A DNA stretch of 64,000 bases, taken from NCBI RefSeq assembly GCF_900111925.1, contig NZ_FOKA01000008.1, positions 1 to 64,000 of the forward strand, written 5' to 3'. This DNA is from Cellulomonas marina (GTDB taxonomy: Bacteria > Actinomycetota > Actinomycetes > Actinomycetales > Cellulomonadaceae). Numbering within the stretch: position 1 is the first letter of the stretch; each line of letters starts with the position of its first letter. Positions 11,583 to 25,684 of the stretch are shown piece by piece. Below the pieces are notes generated by a model. The model saw nothing but the letters and a program-made list of their open reading frames with translations. It was not told where the DNA came from and searched no databases. A program made the position numbers and the translations under genes.

Positions 11583-12596
11583 GTGACCGACACGACGACC
11601 GCCGCGCCCGCCCCCGTGCTGGTGCTGCTCGAGCACACGGCCGACGGGACGCTGCGCGCCCCCACGGACGAGCTGTGCACGGCGGCGCGCGGCCTCGCCG
11701 CCGGCGGCGCCGTCGAGGCGGTCTGGGTCGCCGGTGACGAGGGGGACACCCCCGCGCCCGCCGTGCTCGAGCACCTCGGCACGCTCGGCGTGGCCCGCGT
11801 GCACCGGCTGGTGGCGGAGGGCGGCACGCACGGCACGGCCCTCGTCGCCCAGGGGCTGACGACGCTGCTCGACGAGGTCGCCGGCGCGCGCGCGGTGCTG
11901 CTCGCGTCCTCCTTCGAGAACAAGGAGGTCGCGGCCCGGCTCGCCGTGCGCACGGGTGCCGGGGTCGTCACCGACGCGGACGACGTCGTCGTCGAGGACG
12001 GACGGGTCGTCACCGGCAAGACCGTGTTCGCGGGCACGTGGACCACGCGGTGCGCCGTGGCGACGCCGCTCGCGGTCGTCACGCTGAAGGCCAACGCCGT
12101 GCCGGCCGCGCCGGCGGAGGCGGCCACGGCGCCGGAGGTCGTCGACGTGCCGCTCGTCCCCGACGCCGTGGCGGCCGCCGTGACGCTCGTCGAGCGCACC
12201 GAGCGGGACGTCAGCGGGCGGCCCGACCTGTCGAGCGCCCACGTCGTCGTCGTCGGGGGCCGCGGCACGGAGGGCGACTTCTCGCCGGTCGAGGAGCTCG
12301 CCGACGTGCTCGGCGGGGCGGTCGGCGCGACGCGCGTCGCCACCGACGAGGGCTGGATCGCGCACGACGCGCAGATCGGCCAGACCGGCGTGACGATCTC
12401 GCCGCGGCTCTACATCGGCGCCGGGGTGTCCGGCGCGGTCCACCACCGCGGCGGCATGCAGGCCTCGGGGACGATCGTCGCCGTCAACGCCGACCCCGAC
12501 GCGCCGATCTTCGAGATCGCCGACCTGGGCATCGTCGGCGACCTGTTCACCGTGCTGCCGCAGGCGGCCGCCGAGCTGCGGCGGCTGCGGGGCTGA
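11583..12596 (+). CDS. etfA: Electron transfer flavoprotein alpha subunit
   Basis: This is the FAD-binding partner of EtfB. The 337-residue protein has an N-terminal ETF domain with LLASSFENKEVAARLA and a C-terminal FAD-binding domain (~205-335) holding VVVGGRG, VGATRVATDEGW, QIGQTGVTISPRLYIGAGVS and VAVNADPDAPIF, all standard ETF-alpha signatures. The start is GTG, preceded by a GAGAGAGG Shine-Dalgarno sequence at about 11566-11573, so unlike etfB it is translated from a leadered position inside the operon. It is followed by a GC-rich hairpin and a convergent phosphotransferase gene. Confidence 0.96.
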   Translation: MTDTTTAAPAPVLVLLEHTADGTLRAPTDELCTAARGLAAGGAVEAVWVAGDEGDTPAPAVLEHLGTLGVARVHRLVAEGGTHGTALVAQGLTTLLDEVAGARAVLLASSFENKEVAARLAVRTGAGVVTDADDVVVEDGRVVTGKTVFAGTWTTRCAVATPLAVVTLKANAVPAAPAEAATAPEVVDVPLVPDAVAAAVTLVERTERDVSGRPDLSSAHVVVVGGRGTEGDFSPVEELADVLGGAVGATRVATDEGWIAHDAQIGQTGVTISPRLYIGAGVSGAVHHRGGMQASGTIVAVNADPDAPIFEIADLGIVGDLFTVLPQAAAELRRLRG

Positions 12597-12625
12597 CGTC
12601 GTCGCCGGCTGCCGTGCCGCTGCGC

Positions 12626-12643
12626 GGCCGCCGGGCGGCGGCC
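12626..12643 (+). terminator. GC-rich hairpin between convergent etfA and phosphotransferase genes
   Basis: GGCCGCC at 12626-12632 pairs with GGCGGCC at 12637-12643 around a 4-base loop. There is no T-tract. It sits in the 71-base gap between two convergent genes and may serve both directions. Confidence 0.4.
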
Positions 12644-12667
12644 CCCCGGACGCGCGGTCCCGCCGCG

Positions 12668-13687
12668 TCAGCTCAGGCGGCGCAGCCAGCCCAGCGCGGC
12701 GATGCCCTGCGCGTGCTGGAACCGGCGCAGGTTGGGGATGCCCCGTGGCGCCGGCTGGCGGGCGTTCCACACGAAGTACCCCGACAGCCCGGCGAGCGCC
12801 GCGCGCAGCTCGTCGTCGTGGACGCCGTCCGCCACCGGGTGGGAGCGGAACAGCTCGTCGGGGCGGCCGCCGCCCTGGAGGCTGACGCTCGGCAGCATGA
12901 AGGCCAGGTCGATCCAGGGCGCGCCCACGCTGGCGTGCGGCCAGTCGATGAACCAGACCCGGCGCTCGGCGTCGATGAGGACGTTGTCGGCGCGCAGGTC
13001 CCCGTGCACCAGAGCCTCACCCGCGAGCACCGCCGTGGCGTCCTGCTCCCACAGCACGAGCTGCTCCAGCTCGTGGCGGGTCCAGGCCGCGAGCTCGGCC
13101 GGCCAGACGAGCTCGTCGTGCGAGCCCGGCCGGTGCAGGAGGGCGGGATCCCCGTCGGCCAGCAGGTGCAGCCGCCGCCAGCCGGTGAAGTCCTCGGCCA
13201 GCAGGTCGTCCGTGCGCGGGAGGGCGTGGCCAGGCAGGGGCTCGGCGTCCGCCAGGGGCACGAGCGCGTCCAGCACGGCGGCGAGGTCCTGCTCGCGCCA
13301 CGGCAGCTCCGGCGACCAGCCGTGCACGACCTCGAAGCCGAGGACCACCCACGTGCCGTCGTCGAAGGACCACTGCAGGCGGGGGGCGGGCACGTCGAGC
13401 GGCAGGCCCGCCGACACGCGGAGCTCCGAGCGCGCGAGCTCGACCGAGGTGGGGTTCTGCTCGGGAGACACCGCCTTGACGAAGACGTCGCGCCCGTCCG
13501 ACAGCTCCAGCACGGAGGCGAAGCCCGGGGAGAAGCCCGTGGTCGCGCCGATCACCGCCGAGACGCGCGCGTGGCAGTGCTCCTCGATGCGGGTGCGGAC
13601 CGAGCGGGGCAGGTCGCGCCAGTCGAGCCGCTGACCGCTGAAGGCGATCGGCAGCTCGACGGCGTCCTCGGGGCTCACGGCGGTCAT
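12668..13687 (-). CDS. Phosphotransferase-fold protein (APH family)
   Basis: The 339-residue protein has the aminoglycoside phosphotransferase / choline kinase fold. VFVKAVS (~68-74) supplies the ATP-binding Lys, [10 protein letters not shown] (227-235) the catalytic Asp and Asn, and WFIDWPHAS (245-253) the metal-binding Asp. The kinase machinery is intact, but the substrate cannot be predicted from sequence; an antibiotic-resistance role should not be assumed. A downstream GTG at 13678 is an alternative start, because CAGGAT lies 7 bases before it as in other leaderless genes here. It is encoded opposite to its neighbours, between etfA and the cysteine desulfurase. Confidence 0.85.
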   Translation of the reverse strand: MTAVSPEDAVELPIAFSGQRLDWRDLPRSVRTRIEEHCHARVSAVIGATTGFSPGFASVLELSDGRDVFVKAVSPEQNPTSVELARSELRVSAGLPLDVPAPRLQWSFDDGTWVVLGFEVVHGWSPELPWREQDLAAVLDALVPLADAEPLPGHALPRTDDLLAEDFTGWRRLHLLADGDPALLHRPGSHDELVWPAELAAWTRHELEQLVLWEQDATAVLAGEALVHGDLRADNVLIDAERRVWFIDWPHASVGAPWIDLAFMLPSVSLQGGGRPDELFRSHPVADGVHDDELRAALAGLSGYFVWNARQPAPRGIPNLRRFQHAQGIAALGWLRRLS

Positions 13688-13751
13688 CCTGCCAGGTCAC
13701 GCCCGGCCACCGGCGGGTGCGACCGCCGCGTGGCGCCCGTCGGGGCGTCCG

Positions 13752-13757
13752 TAGACT
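13752..13757 (+). promoter_or_regulatory. -10 element of leaderless cysteine desulfurase promoter
   Basis: TAGACT ends 7 bases before the ATG at 13765. The same hexamer and spacing occur before gatC (21648-21653), supporting a leaderless promoter. Confidence 0.65.
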
Positions 13758-13764
13758 GGCGACG

Positions 13765-14979
13765 ATGAGCGCCTACCTGGACCACGCGGCGACCACGCCG
13801 CTGCTGCCGTCCGTCCGGCAGGTCCTCGCGGAGGCCTGGGGGCGGACCGGCAACCCCTCCTCGCTGCACGCGGCGGGCCGTGCGGCGCGCCGCGTCGTCG
13901 AGGAGTCGCGCGAGGCGGTGGCGGGGGCCCTGGGCGCGCGGCCGAGCGAGGTCGTGTGGACCTCCGGCGGCACCGAGGCCGACAACCTCGCCGTCAAGGG
14001 GCTGTTCTGGGGTCGGCGCACCACCGCACCCGAGCGGCGGCGCGTCCTCGTCGCCGCGGTCGAGCACCACGCCGTGCTTGACCCGGCGTTCTGGCTCGCC
14101 GAGCACGCGGGTGCCGAGGTGGTGCTGCTGCCCGTCGACGGCGAGGGCGTGCTGGACGTGGGCGCCCTGCGGGCGGAGCTCGAGCAGCGCGCCGCGACGA
14201 CCGCGCTCGTCTCCGTCATGTGGGCGAACAACGAGGTCGGGGCGCTGCAGCCGCTCGACGAGGTGGTCGCGCTCGCGCACCGCCACGGCGTGCCCGTCCA
14301 CGCGGATGCCGCGCAGGCGGTGGGGCAGCTGCCGGTCGACTTCTCCGCCTCCGGGCTGGACGCCATGACGGTCTCGGCGCACAAGACCGGGGGGCCGGGG
14401 GGCGTCGGCGCGCTCGTCGTGCGGCGCGACGCGCCCGTGACGCCCGTGCTGCACGGGGGCGGCCAGGAGCGCGGCATCCGGTCGGGGACGCTCGTCGCGC
14501 CGCTCGTGGCGGGCTTCGCCGCGGCGGTCACGGAGTCGGTGTCCGGGCTCGACGAGCACGCCCTGGCGCTGGCCGCGCTGCGCGACGACCTCGTCGCCCG
14601 CGTCCGCGCCGCGGTGCCGGACGCGGTCCTGCGGGGGCCCGCCGACACCGGCCGGCGCCTGCCCGGCAACGCCCACTTCACCTTCCCCGGCTGCGAGGGC
14701 GACTCCCTGCTCTACCTGCTGGACTCCGCCGGCGTCGAGGCCTCGACGGGCTCCGCCTGCCAGGCCGGCGTCGCGCAGCCGAGCCACGTGCTGCTGGCCA
14801 TGGGGGTCGACGAGGCGGACGCGCGGGGCGCGCTGCGGTTCAGCCTGGGCCGCACCTCCACGGCCGCGGACGTCGACGCGCTGCTGGCCGTCCTGCCCGG
14901 GGCCGTCGAGCGGGCGCGGGCGGCGGGGCTGGTCGGCGGCGCGCTCGACGCGGCGACGCCGGTCGAGGTGGCCTCCTGA
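13765..14979 (+). CDS. Cysteine desulfurase (IscS/NifS class)
   Basis: A PLP enzyme that removes sulfur from cysteine as an enzyme persulfide. The 404-residue protein opens [15 protein letters not shown], the family N-terminus. [11 protein letters not shown] (~205) carries the PLP Lys, and STGSACQAG (~330) the persulfide-forming Cys. The next gene, overlapping by one base, is mnmA, so the sulfur most likely goes to tRNA 2-thiolation; wider Fe-S roles are possible. The start is a leaderless ATG. It is clearly a class I desulfurase rather than SufS, since it has the longer loop around the active Cys. Confidence 0.94.
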   Translation: MSAYLDHAATTPLLPSVRQVLAEAWGRTGNPSSLHAAGRAARRVVEESREAVAGALGARPSEVVWTSGGTEADNLAVKGLFWGRRTTAPERRRVLVAAVEHHAVLDPAFWLAEHAGAEVVLLPVDGEGVLDVGALRAELEQRAATTALVSVMWANNEVGALQPLDEVVALAHRHGVPVHADAAQAVGQLPVDFSASGLDAMTVSAHKTGGPGGVGALVVRRDAPVTPVLHGGGQERGIRSGTLVAPLVAGFAAAVTESVSGLDEHALALAALRDDLVARVRAAVPDAVLRGPADTGRRLPGNAHFTFPGCEGDSLLYLLDSAGVEASTGSACQAGVAQPSHVLLAMGVDEADARGALRFSLGRTSTAADVDALLAVLPGAVERARAAGLVGGALDAATPVEVAS

Positions 14980-16148
14980 TGCGGGTGCTCGCCGCCCTGT
15001 CCGGCGGGGTCGACTCGGCGGTCGCCGCGGCGCGGGCTCAGGAGGCCGGGCACGACGTCGTCGGCGTGCACATGGCGCTGTCACGGCAGCGGGAGCAGCA
15101 CCGCACGGGGTCGCGGGGGTGCTGCTCCATCGAGGACGCGGGCGACGCGCGGCGGGCCGCGGACGTCCTGGGCATCCCCTTCTACGTGTGGGACCTGTCG
15201 GAGCGGTTCGAGCGGACCGTCGTGGCGGACTTCCTGTCCGAGTACGCGGCCGGTCGCACGCCCAACCCGTGCGTGCGGTGCAACGAGCACGTGAAGTTCG
15301 CGGCGCTGCTCGACAAGGCGCTGGCGCTGGGCTTCGACGCGGTCTGCACCGGGCACTACGCGCGCCTCGTCGCCGGGCCCGACGGGGTGCCGGCGCTGCA
15401 CCGCGCCCGCGACGCGGCGAAGGACCAGTCCTACGTCCTGGCCGTCACCGGCCCGGAGCGGCTGGCGCGCACGCTGTTCCCGCTCGGGGACGCCGCGTCG
15501 AAGGACGAGGTGCGCCGCGAGGCCGCCGCGCGGGGCCTGCCCGTGGCCTCGAAGCCCGACTCCTACGACATCTGCTTCGTCGCCGACGGGGACACGCGCG
15601 GCTTCCTCGACCGCGCCCTGGGGACGCGGCCCGGGGAGGTCGTCGACACGGACGGGGCGGTCCTGGGCAGCCACGACGGGGCGCACGGCTTCACCGTGGG
15701 CCAGCGCAGGGGCCTGCGGCTGGGGCGCCCGGCGCCGGACGGGCGGCCGCGGTACGTGCTGGCGGTCGAGCCCGTCCGCAACCGCGTGGTGGTGGGGTCG
15801 GCGGAGGACCTCGCCGTCGGATGGATCACCGCGGACCGGGCTGTCTGGTACGTGCCGGCGCCGGGGGCGGAGCCCGTCGACGTCCTCGTGCAGGTGCGCG
15901 CGCACGGCACGCCGGTGCCGGCGGTCGTGCGCCTGCGCGACGGCGTGCTCGACGTGCGGGTCGCCGAGGAGGCCGGGCTGCGCGGGGTCGCCGCGGGGCA
16001 GTCGCTGGTGCTGTACGACGGCGACCGCGTGCTGGGCCAGGCCACGGTGACGGGGGCGGGTCGCGCCCGCCGCGCTCCTGCCGACGACGCGCCGCCCCCG
16101 GGTGCGTCGGCGGACGCCCTCGCCGGCGCATCAGGCGAGGGCCGGTGA
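14979..16148 (+). CDS. mnmA: tRNA-specific 2-thiouridylase MnmA
   Basis: MnmA uses ATP and sulfur from a desulfurase to form 2-thiouridine at wobble position 34 of tRNA-Lys, -Glu and -Gln. The 389-residue protein has the PP-loop [10 protein letters not shown] (~6-15), [12 protein letters not shown] with the catalytic Cys (~96), and [10 protein letters not shown] with the second Cys (~193). The C-terminal half holds the central and beta-barrel domains. The ATG overlaps the desulfurase stop (TGATG), so the two are translationally coupled and presumably act as donor and acceptor. The C-terminus has a short Ala/Pro/Gly-rich tail (~355-389) that is probably disordered. Confidence 0.96.
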   Translation: MRVLAALSGGVDSAVAAARAQEAGHDVVGVHMALSRQREQHRTGSRGCCSIEDAGDARRAADVLGIPFYVWDLSERFERTVVADFLSEYAAGRTPNPCVRCNEHVKFAALLDKALALGFDAVCTGHYARLVAGPDGVPALHRARDAAKDQSYVLAVTGPERLARTLFPLGDAASKDEVRREAAARGLPVASKPDSYDICFVADGDTRGFLDRALGTRPGEVVDTDGAVLGSHDGAHGFTVGQRRGLRLGRPAPDGRPRYVLAVEPVRNRVVVGSAEDLAVGWITADRAVWYVPAPGAEPVDVLVQVRAHGTPVPAVVRLRDGVLDVRVAEEAGLRGVAAGQSLVLYDGDRVLGQATVTGAGRARRAPADDAPPPGASADALAGASGEGR

Positions 16149-17221
16149 CCGCGGTCACGGGGGCGGGCCCCTGGCCCGGGACGGACCCGTTGGAGGCGCA
16201 GGCCACGGTCGTCGGCGACCTCGCGGAGGTGCCGGACGGCGTCGTCGGGCTGCCGTTCTCCGTGCTGCTGCCCGCGCGGGGGCCGTGGGCCGACGCGACG
16301 GGCCGCGCCGCGGCGCTGCTCGCGGACCTGCCGGTCGAGCTCGGGCCGCACGGCTGGCGCCTCGCGGACCGGCCGGGGCACGACGCGGCGCGGGCGGCGG
16401 CGCTCCTGCGCCAGGACGTCGACGCGCTGGCCGTCGCCGCACACGGCTGGGACGGCCCGTGGGTGGTGCCCGTGCTCGGGCCGCTCTCGCTGGCCGCGAG
16501 CCTCTACCTCGCGCGCGGCGACCGCGCGGTGGGCGACGAGGGGGCGCTGCGCGAGCTGGCCGAGTCGCAGGCCGCGGGTCTGGGCGAGCACCTGGCGGCC
16601 CTCCGGCGGGCGCTGCCCGGTGCGCGGCCGCAGGTGCTGCTGCACGAGCCCCTGCTGGCGGCCGTCGTCGCCGGGGTCCTTCCGTCGTTCTCCGGCTACG
16701 CGCGCCTGCGGGCGGTGCCCGCACCGGTCGCAGCGGAGCGGGTGCGGACCGTGGCCGACGGGCTGCGCGCCGCCGGTGCCGAGGCCGTCGTCGTGCACGG
16801 CGGGGCGGCGCGGCTGGCGGTCCGGGTGGCGACGACGGCCGGGGTGGACGGCGTCGGGGTGACCGTCGCCGGGCTCGACGAGGCCGCTTGGGAGGGCGTG
16901 GCGGAGGTCGTGGAGGGCGGTACCGCCCTGTGGGCCCAGCTGCCCCCGCGGGCGTCGTCGCAGTGCGCCGGCCCGGACGTCGCCGGCCAGGCCGCGACGC
17001 TCCTCGACCCGTGGCGCCGCACCGGGCTGGAGGTGGCGCGGCTGCGGGACGTCGTGCTGCTCGACGGCGGTGCGTCGACGGGCGGCGGCGCGGCGGGCGG
17101 TACGGCGGGCGGTGCGGCGGGGGGTGCGGGGACCGGTGGGCGGTCGTCGGCCGACGCGCGGGCGGCGCTCGCGGGCCTGGCGCGCGCGGCGCTCGTCGTG
17201 GCGGAGCGCGCCGAGGGCTGA
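16145..17221 (+). CDS. MetE-like protein (Rv3015c family)
   Basis: The 358-residue protein resembles the cobalamin-independent methionine synthase C-terminal (UROD/MetE-like) barrel, as does the M. tuberculosis homologue Rv3015c found in the same position between mnmA and ligA. It is much shorter than genuine MetE (~750 residues) and I see no clear set of the MetE zinc ligands, so methionine synthesis should not be assumed. The GTG start overlaps the mnmA stop by 4 bases (GTGA). Near the C-terminus (~312-335) is a Gly/Ala-rich linker encoded by GGCGG repeats. Conserved linkage with mnmA and ligA argues for a housekeeping role that I cannot name. Confidence 0.7.
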   Translation: MTAVTGAGPWPGTDPLEAQATVVGDLAEVPDGVVGLPFSVLLPARGPWADATGRAAALLADLPVELGPHGWRLADRPGHDAARAAALLRQDVDALAVAAHGWDGPWVVPVLGPLSLAASLYLARGDRAVGDEGALRELAESQAAGLGEHLAALRRALPGARPQVLLHEPLLAAVVAGVLPSFSGYARLRAVPAPVAAERVRTVADGLRAAGAEAVVVHGGAARLAVRVATTAGVDGVGVTVAGLDEAAWEGVAEVVEGGTALWAQLPPRASSQCAGPDVAGQAATLLDPWRRTGLEVARLRDVVLLDGGASTGGGAAGGTAGGAAGGAGTGGRSSADARAALAGLARAALVVAERAEG

Positions 17222-21159
<3,938 letters not shown>

Positions 21160-21220
21160 GTCGCGCCACGGGCGCGTCGCCCGCCCGGCGGCCCGCCCGG
21201 GCCACGGCGATACTGGCGCG

Positions 21221-21643
21221 ATGATCTCCCTGCTGAACGCCGAGCGGCTCCGCGCCGCCGGGCTGCGCTGGTCGCCCGCGCCGGGCGACCGGTTCACCCT
21301 GCGGTCCGAGCAGCTCGAGGACCAGGTGTTCACGATCTCCGACATGGTCGTCGAGGCGCACCGGTACGAGACCGGGATCGTGCTGGGCTTCAACGGCACG
21401 ACGGAGTGGGCGCTGGACTCCGTCCGGCAGGAGGACGCGCTGTGGCTGCCGCGCGAGGACCAGTTGCGCGACCTCCTCGGCCGGACGTTCCGGAGCCTCG
21501 CGCGGTCGACCGACGGCCGCTACCAGGTGCTCGTGGAGCTGGCGTCCCGTCCGGAGCAGGTGTTCACCGCCGACACGGCCGAGGACGCCTACGCCGAGGC
21601 GCTGCTGGCGCTGGTCTCGGCCGCCCGGGAGCCCGTGGCCTGA
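21221..21643 (+). CDS. Conserved actinobacterial protein of unknown function, upstream of gatC
   Basis: A 140-residue soluble protein with no signal peptide or membrane segment. It starts MISLLNAERLRAAGLRWSPA and is rich in acidic and aromatic residues (FTISDMVVEAH, VLGFNGTTEWALDSV). I recognise it only as a type of short protein common in actinobacteria; I assign no function. The ATG has GATACT ending 6 bases upstream and no Shine-Dalgarno sequence, so it may be leaderless. It lies between the double GNAT gene and gatC, in the same direction. Confidence 0.75.
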   Translation: MISLLNAERLRAAGLRWSPAPGDRFTLRSEQLEDQVFTISDMVVEAHRYETGIVLGFNGTTEWALDSVRQEDALWLPREDQLRDLLGRTFRSLARSTDGRYQVLVELASRPEQVFTADTAEDAYAEALLALVSAAREPVA

Positions 21644-21647
21644 CGTC

Positions 21648-21653
21648 TAGACT
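21648..21653 (+). promoter_or_regulatory. -10 element of leaderless gatC promoter
   Basis: TAGACT ends 7 bases before the gatC ATG at 21661 and begins 4 bases after the preceding stop codon. Sequence and spacing are identical to the cysteine desulfurase promoter at 13752. Confidence 0.65.
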
Positions 21654-21660
21654 CGCGGCC

Positions 21661-21960
21661 ATGTCCACCCTCTCCCGCGACGAGGTCGCGCGCGTGGCCG
21701 GGCTGGCCCGCATCGAGCTGACGGAGGCCGAGCTGCACCGGCTCGCCGGTGAGCTCGACGTCATCGTCCAGTCCGTCGCGCGCGTGAGCGAGATCGCGAC
21801 GCCCGACGTGCCCGCCACCAGCCACCCGCTGCCCCTGACGAACGTCTTCCGGCCGGACGTGCCGGTGGCGCCGCTGGACCGCGGCGCGGTCCTGGCCGCC
21901 GCGCCGGCCGCCGAGGAGGGCCGCTTCGCGGTCCCGCAGATCCTGGGCGAGGAGGCGTGA
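21661..21960 (+). CDS. gatC: Asp-tRNA(Asn)/Glu-tRNA(Gln) amidotransferase subunit C
   Basis: GatC stabilises the GatAB complex that converts Glu-tRNA(Gln) and Asp-tRNA(Asn) to the correctly amidated forms. The 99-residue protein begins [19 protein letters not shown] and contains NVFRPDVP near residue 61, both family hallmarks. It is probably leaderless. Its stop overlaps the gatA GTG by 4 bases. The gatC-gatA-gatB order matches other actinobacteria. Confidence 0.96.
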   Translation: MSTLSRDEVARVAGLARIELTEAELHRLAGELDVIVQSVARVSEIATPDVPATSHPLPLTNVFRPDVPVAPLDRGAVLAAAPAAEEGRFAVPQILGEEA

Positions 21961-23495
21961 GCGCCGTGACGAGCGGGGCTCCCGCGGACCTGACGCGCCG
22001 CAGCGCCGCGCAGCTCGCGGAGGCGCTGGCCGCCGGCGAGGTCTCCAGCGTCGAGGTCACGCAGGCGCACCTCGACCGGATCGCGGCGGTCGAGCCGGCC
22101 GTCCACGCCTTCCTGCACGTCAGCGGCGAGGACGCCCTCGCCACCGCCGCGGACGTCGACGCGCGGCGCGCCCGCGGCGAGGAGCTGCACGCGCTGGCCG
22201 GCGTGCCGATCGCCGTGAAGGACGTGGTCGTCACGCAGGGGGTGCCCACCACCGCCGGCTCGCGCATCCTCGAGGGGTGGCGGCCGCCGTACGACGCGAC
22301 CCTCGTCGCCCGCATCAAGGCCGCGGGCCTGCCGATCCTCGGCAAGACCAACATGGACGAGTTCGCGATGGGCTCGTCCACCGAGCACTCGGCGTACGGG
22401 GACACGCACAACCCGTGGGACCTCGATCGCATCCCCGGCGGCTCCGGCGGCGGGTCCGCGGCCGCGGTGGCCGCCTTCGAGGCGCCGCTGGCGATCGGGA
22501 CGGACACCGGCGGCTCCATCCGCCAGCCCGCCGCCGTCACGGGCACGGTCGGGGTGAAGCCGACCTACGGCTCGGTGTCGCGGTACGGCCTCATCGCGCT
22601 CGCCTCCAGCCTCGACCAGGCCGGCCCCTGCACGCGCACGGTCCTGGACTCGGCGCTGCTGCACGCGCTCGTCGGCGGCCACGACCCGCTCGACTCGACC
22701 TCGATCCCCGAGCCGCTGCCCGACGTGGTCGGCGCGGCCCGGCGCGGTGCCGACGGCGACCTGTCGGGCGTGCGCGTCGGCGTCGTCCGCGAGCTGCAGG
22801 GCGAGGGCTACCAGGCGGGCGTGCTGGCCCGCTTCGAGGAGTCCCTGACGCTGCTGCGGGAGGCGGGCGCCGAGGTCGTCGAGGTGTCCTGCCCGCACTT
22901 CGGCTACGCGCTCGAGGCGTACTACCTCATCCTCCCGGCCGAGGCGTCGAGCAACCTCGCGAAGTTCGACGGCATGCGGTTCGGCCTGCGCGTGGAGCCC
23001 GAGGACGGCCCGGTCACGGCGGAGCGCGTCATGGCCGCCACCCGCGGCCGCGGCTTCGGCGACGAGGTCAAGCGCCGGATCATCCTCGGCACGTACGCGC
23101 TGTCCGCGGGCTACTACGACGCCTACTACGGGTCGGCCCAGAAGGTGCGCACGCTCATCCAGCGCGACTTCGCCGCGGCCTTCGCGCAGGCCGACGTCCT
23201 CGTCTCGCCGACCGCGCCCACCACGGCCTTCCGCCTGGGGGAGAAGCTCGACGACCCGCTGGCGATGTACCTCAACGACGTCGCGACGATCCCGGTGAAC
23301 CTCGCCGGGGTGCCGGGGCTGTCCCTGCCGGCGGGCCTGTCGGACGACGGGCTGCCCGTGGGCTTCCAGGTCATCGCGCCCGCGAAGGCCGACGACCGTC
23401 TCTACCGCGTCGGAGCCGCCCTCGAGGCGGCCCTCGAGAGCCGCTGGGGCGGCCCGCTGCTCGCGCAGGCCCCCGAGCTGGAGGTGCAGCGATGA
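21957..23495 (+). CDS. gatA: Amidotransferase subunit A GatA
   Basis: GatA is the glutaminase/amidase subunit that releases ammonia for GatB. The 512-residue amidase-signature enzyme shows the Ser-cisSer-Lys triad: Lys in VPIAVKDVV (~85), the [13 protein letters not shown] loop (~160-172) and the nucleophile Ser in [10 protein letters not shown] (~184). The GTG start overlaps the gatC stop; a second GTG three codons later is possible. Its stop overlaps the gatB ATG (ATGA), so the three subunits are translationally coupled. Confidence 0.97.
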   Translation: MSAVTSGAPADLTRRSAAQLAEALAAGEVSSVEVTQAHLDRIAAVEPAVHAFLHVSGEDALATAADVDARRARGEELHALAGVPIAVKDVVVTQGVPTTAGSRILEGWRPPYDATLVARIKAAGLPILGKTNMDEFAMGSSTEHSAYGDTHNPWDLDRIPGGSGGGSAAAVAAFEAPLAIGTDTGGSIRQPAAVTGTVGVKPTYGSVSRYGLIALASSLDQAGPCTRTVLDSALLHALVGGHDPLDSTSIPEPLPDVVGAARRGADGDLSGVRVGVVRELQGEGYQAGVLARFEESLTLLREAGAEVVEVSCPHFGYALEAYYLILPAEASSNLAKFDGMRFGLRVEPEDGPVTAERVMAATRGRGFGDEVKRRIILGTYALSAGYYDAYYGSAQKVRTLIQRDFAAAFAQADVLVSPTAPTTAFRLGEKLDDPLAMYLNDVATIPVNLAGVPGLSLPAGLSDDGLPVGFQVIAPAKADDRLYRVGAALEAALESRWGGPLLAQAPELEVQR

Positions 23496-25000
23496 CCACG
23501 ACCACCCCGGCCCTCGTCGGCTACGACGACGCCGTCGCCCGCTACGACACCGTCTTCGGCATCGAGGTGCACGTCGAGCTCGGCACCCGCACGAAGATGT
23601 TCGACGGCGCGGAGGTCGCCTTCGGCGGCGAGCCGAACACCCAGGTGACCCCCGTCTCGCTCGGCCTGCCGGGCGCGCTGCCCGTCGTCAACGCCACCGC
23701 CGTGGAGTACGCGATCCGCATCGGCCTCGCGCTGAACTGCTCGATCGCCGAGAGCTGCCGCTTCGCGCGGAAGAACTACTTCTACCCGGACGTCCCGAAG
23801 AACTTCCAGACCTCGCAGTACGACGAGCCCATCGCCCACGACGGCTGGGTCGACGTCGAGCTCGAGGACGGGTCGACCTTCCGCGTGGAGATCGAGCGCG
23901 CGCACATGGAGGAGGACGCCGGCAAGAACACCCACGTCGGCGGCCTCACGGGCCGCATCCACGGCGCGGAGTACTCCCTCGTCGACTACAACCGCGCCGG
24001 CATCCCCCTCGTCGAGATCGTCACGCGACCCGTCGTCGGGGCCGGTGCCCGCGCGCCCGAGGTCGCGCGTGCCTACGTGCAGACCCTGCGCGACCTGTTC
24101 CGCACCCTGGGTATCTCGGAGGCCCGCATGGAACGCGGGAACGTCCGAGCGGACGTGAACGTCTCGTTGCGCACGTCCCCCGACGCCCCCCTCGGCACGC
24201 GGACGGAGACGAAGAACGTCAACTCGTTCCGCTCGGTGGAGCGGGCGGTCCGCTACGAGGTGTCGCGGCAGGCGGCCGTGCTCGACGAGGGCGGCACCGT
24301 CGTGCAGGAGACGCGGCACTGGCACGAGGACCGCGGCGAGACGTCCTCGGGGCGCGTGAAGTCGGACGCCGAGGACTACCGGTACTTCCCCGAGCCCGAC
24401 CTCGTCCCGGTCGTCCCCGACCCGGCGTGGGTCGAGAGCATCCGCGCGGCCCTGCCGGAGCTGCCCGCCGCCCGGCGCCGCCGGCTCCAGGGCGAGTGGG
24501 GCTACGCCGACGCCGAGATGCGCGACGTGGTCAACGCCGGCGCGGTCGAGCTCATCGAGGCCACCGTCGCCGGTGGCGCGAGCCCGGCGGCCGCCCGCAA
24601 GTGGTGGATGGGGGAGCTGGCCCGCACCGCCAAGCAGGACGGCACCGAGCTCGCCGAGCTGCCCATCACGCCGGCGCAGATCGCGGCGCTGCAGGGCCTC
24701 GTCGATGCGGGCCGCATCAACGACAAGCTCGCGCGGCAGGTCCTCGAGGGCGTGCTGGCGGGCGAGGGCGACCCCGAGGCGGTGCTCGTCGCGCGCGGCC
24801 TGGAGATCGTGTCCGACGACGGGCCGCTGCTCGCGGCGATCGACGCGGCGCTCGCGGCGCAGCCCGACGTCGCCGACAAGATCCGCGGCGGCAACCTCGG
24901 ACCCGTCGGCGCGATCATCGGCGCCGTCATGAAGGCCACCCGCGGTCAGGCCGACGCGGGCCGGGTGCGCGAGCTCGTCCTCGAGCGCGTCGCCGGCTGA
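23492..25000 (+). CDS. gatB: Amidotransferase subunit B GatB
   Basis: GatB binds the misacylated tRNA, activates the acyl group with ATP and amidates it. The 502-residue protein begins with [16 protein letters not shown], followed by [29 protein letters not shown] and EEDAGKNTH, all strongly conserved in GatB. The C-terminal ~150 residues form the helical YqeY-like tRNA-binding tail, ending in [27 protein letters not shown]. It completes the gatCAB operon. Confidence 0.97.
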   Translation: MTTTTPALVGYDDAVARYDTVFGIEVHVELGTRTKMFDGAEVAFGGEPNTQVTPVSLGLPGALPVVNATAVEYAIRIGLALNCSIAESCRFARKNYFYPDVPKNFQTSQYDEPIAHDGWVDVELEDGSTFRVEIERAHMEEDAGKNTHVGGLTGRIHGAEYSLVDYNRAGIPLVEIVTRPVVGAGARAPEVARAYVQTLRDLFRTLGISEARMERGNVRADVNVSLRTSPDAPLGTRTETKNVNSFRSVERAVRYEVSRQAAVLDEGGTVVQETRHWHEDRGETSSGRVKSDAEDYRYFPEPDLVPVVPDPAWVESIRAALPELPAARRRRLQGEWGYADAEMRDVVNAGAVELIEATVAGGASPAAARKWWMGELARTAKQDGTELAELPITPAQIAALQGLVDAGRINDKLARQVLEGVLAGEGDPEAVLVARGLEIVSDDGPLLAAIDAALAAQPDVADKIRGGNLGPVGAIIGAVMKATRGQADAGRVRELVLERVAG

Positions 25001-25013
25001 GGGGGCGCGGGGC

Positions 25014-25571
25014 GTGGAGAAGCCCACGCTGATCGGCGAGATGGTCGTCCTGCGGCCCGTCCGGGCCGGTGACGCCGACGCCCTCTGGGAGTCCGTCACC
25101 GACCCGGAGGGCCGCCGCCTGGCCGGGAGCACCCGGACGTTCACGCGCCGCGAGGTCGAGCGGTGGGCGGCCACGGTCGCCGACGCGGAGGACCGCGTCG
25201 ACCTGGCGATCACCGCCCACGGCTCCGACGAGTACCTGGGCGAGATCGTGCTGAGCGACATCGACGAGGTCGCGGGCTCCGCGCGGCTGCGGCTCGCGAT
25301 GCGGCCCGCCTACCGCGGTCGTGGGTACGGCACCGAGGCGACCGAGCTCGTCCTCGGGCTGGCCTTCGACGGGCTCGCCCTGCACCGCGTCGGCCTCGAG
25401 GTGCTCGCCATCAACCCCCGGGTGCAGTCGCTCTACGCGAACCTCGGGTTCGTCGTCGAGGGGCGGTTGCGCGAGGCGGCCCGCGACGGGGACCGCTGGT
25501 GCGACGCGGTCGTCATGGGCCTGCTCGAGGACGAGTACCGGGCGGGACGGCAGGCGCCGCAGCTCGGGTGA
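25014..25571 (+). CDS. GNAT N-acetyltransferase (RimJ/RimL-like)
   Basis: The 185-residue protein starts LIGEMVVLRPVRAGDADALW, the typical RimJ-type N-terminus, and shows MRPAYRGRGYGTEATELVL (~104-122), the acetyl-CoA loop, and VGLEVLAINPRVQSLYANLGF (beta5 and the following helix, ~132-152). The substrate cannot be predicted; RimJ-like enzymes acetylate protein N-termini or small amines. The GTG start lies 13 bases after gatB. Its stop codon TGA is formed by the first copy of the GTGACACCGCC array downstream. Confidence 0.85.
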   Translation: MEKPTLIGEMVVLRPVRAGDADALWESVTDPEGRRLAGSTRTFTRREVERWAATVADAEDRVDLAITAHGSDEYLGEIVLSDIDEVAGSARLRLAMRPAYRGRGYGTEATELVLGLAFDGLALHRVGLEVLAINPRVQSLYANLGFVVEGRLREAARDGDRWCDAVVMGLLEDEYRAGRQAPQLG

Positions 25572-25644
25572 CACCGCCGTGACACCGCCGTGACACCGCC
25601 GTGACACCGCCGTGACACCGCCGTGACACCGCCGTGACACCGCC
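25568..25644. repeat. Seven perfect 11-bp tandem repeats GTGACACCGCC
   Basis: The unit GTGACACCGCC is repeated seven times without a mismatch over 77 bases. The first copy contains the stop codon of the GNAT gene. The array fills most of the 113-base gap before the hydroxyacid dehydrogenase and ends ~28 bases upstream of that gene's -10. Eleven bases is about one helical turn, so all copies face the same side of the DNA. Confidence 0.97.
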
Positions 25645-25684
25645 GGGAGACGGCCGCGCGCCGGCCGCAGGGCAGGATGGCGGC

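Noticed and set aside
12668..13687. Aminoglycoside resistance kinase
   Set aside because: Only the general kinase fold is visible. The chromosomal context is housekeeping and nothing points to drug substrates.
16145..17221. Genuine cobalamin-independent methionine synthase MetE
   Set aside because: It is less than half the length of MetE and lacks the N-terminal domain and an evident set of zinc ligands.
25568..25644. CRISPR-like array
   Set aside because: The 11-bp units are directly adjacent with no spacers, and no cas genes are nearby. It is a simple tandem repeat.
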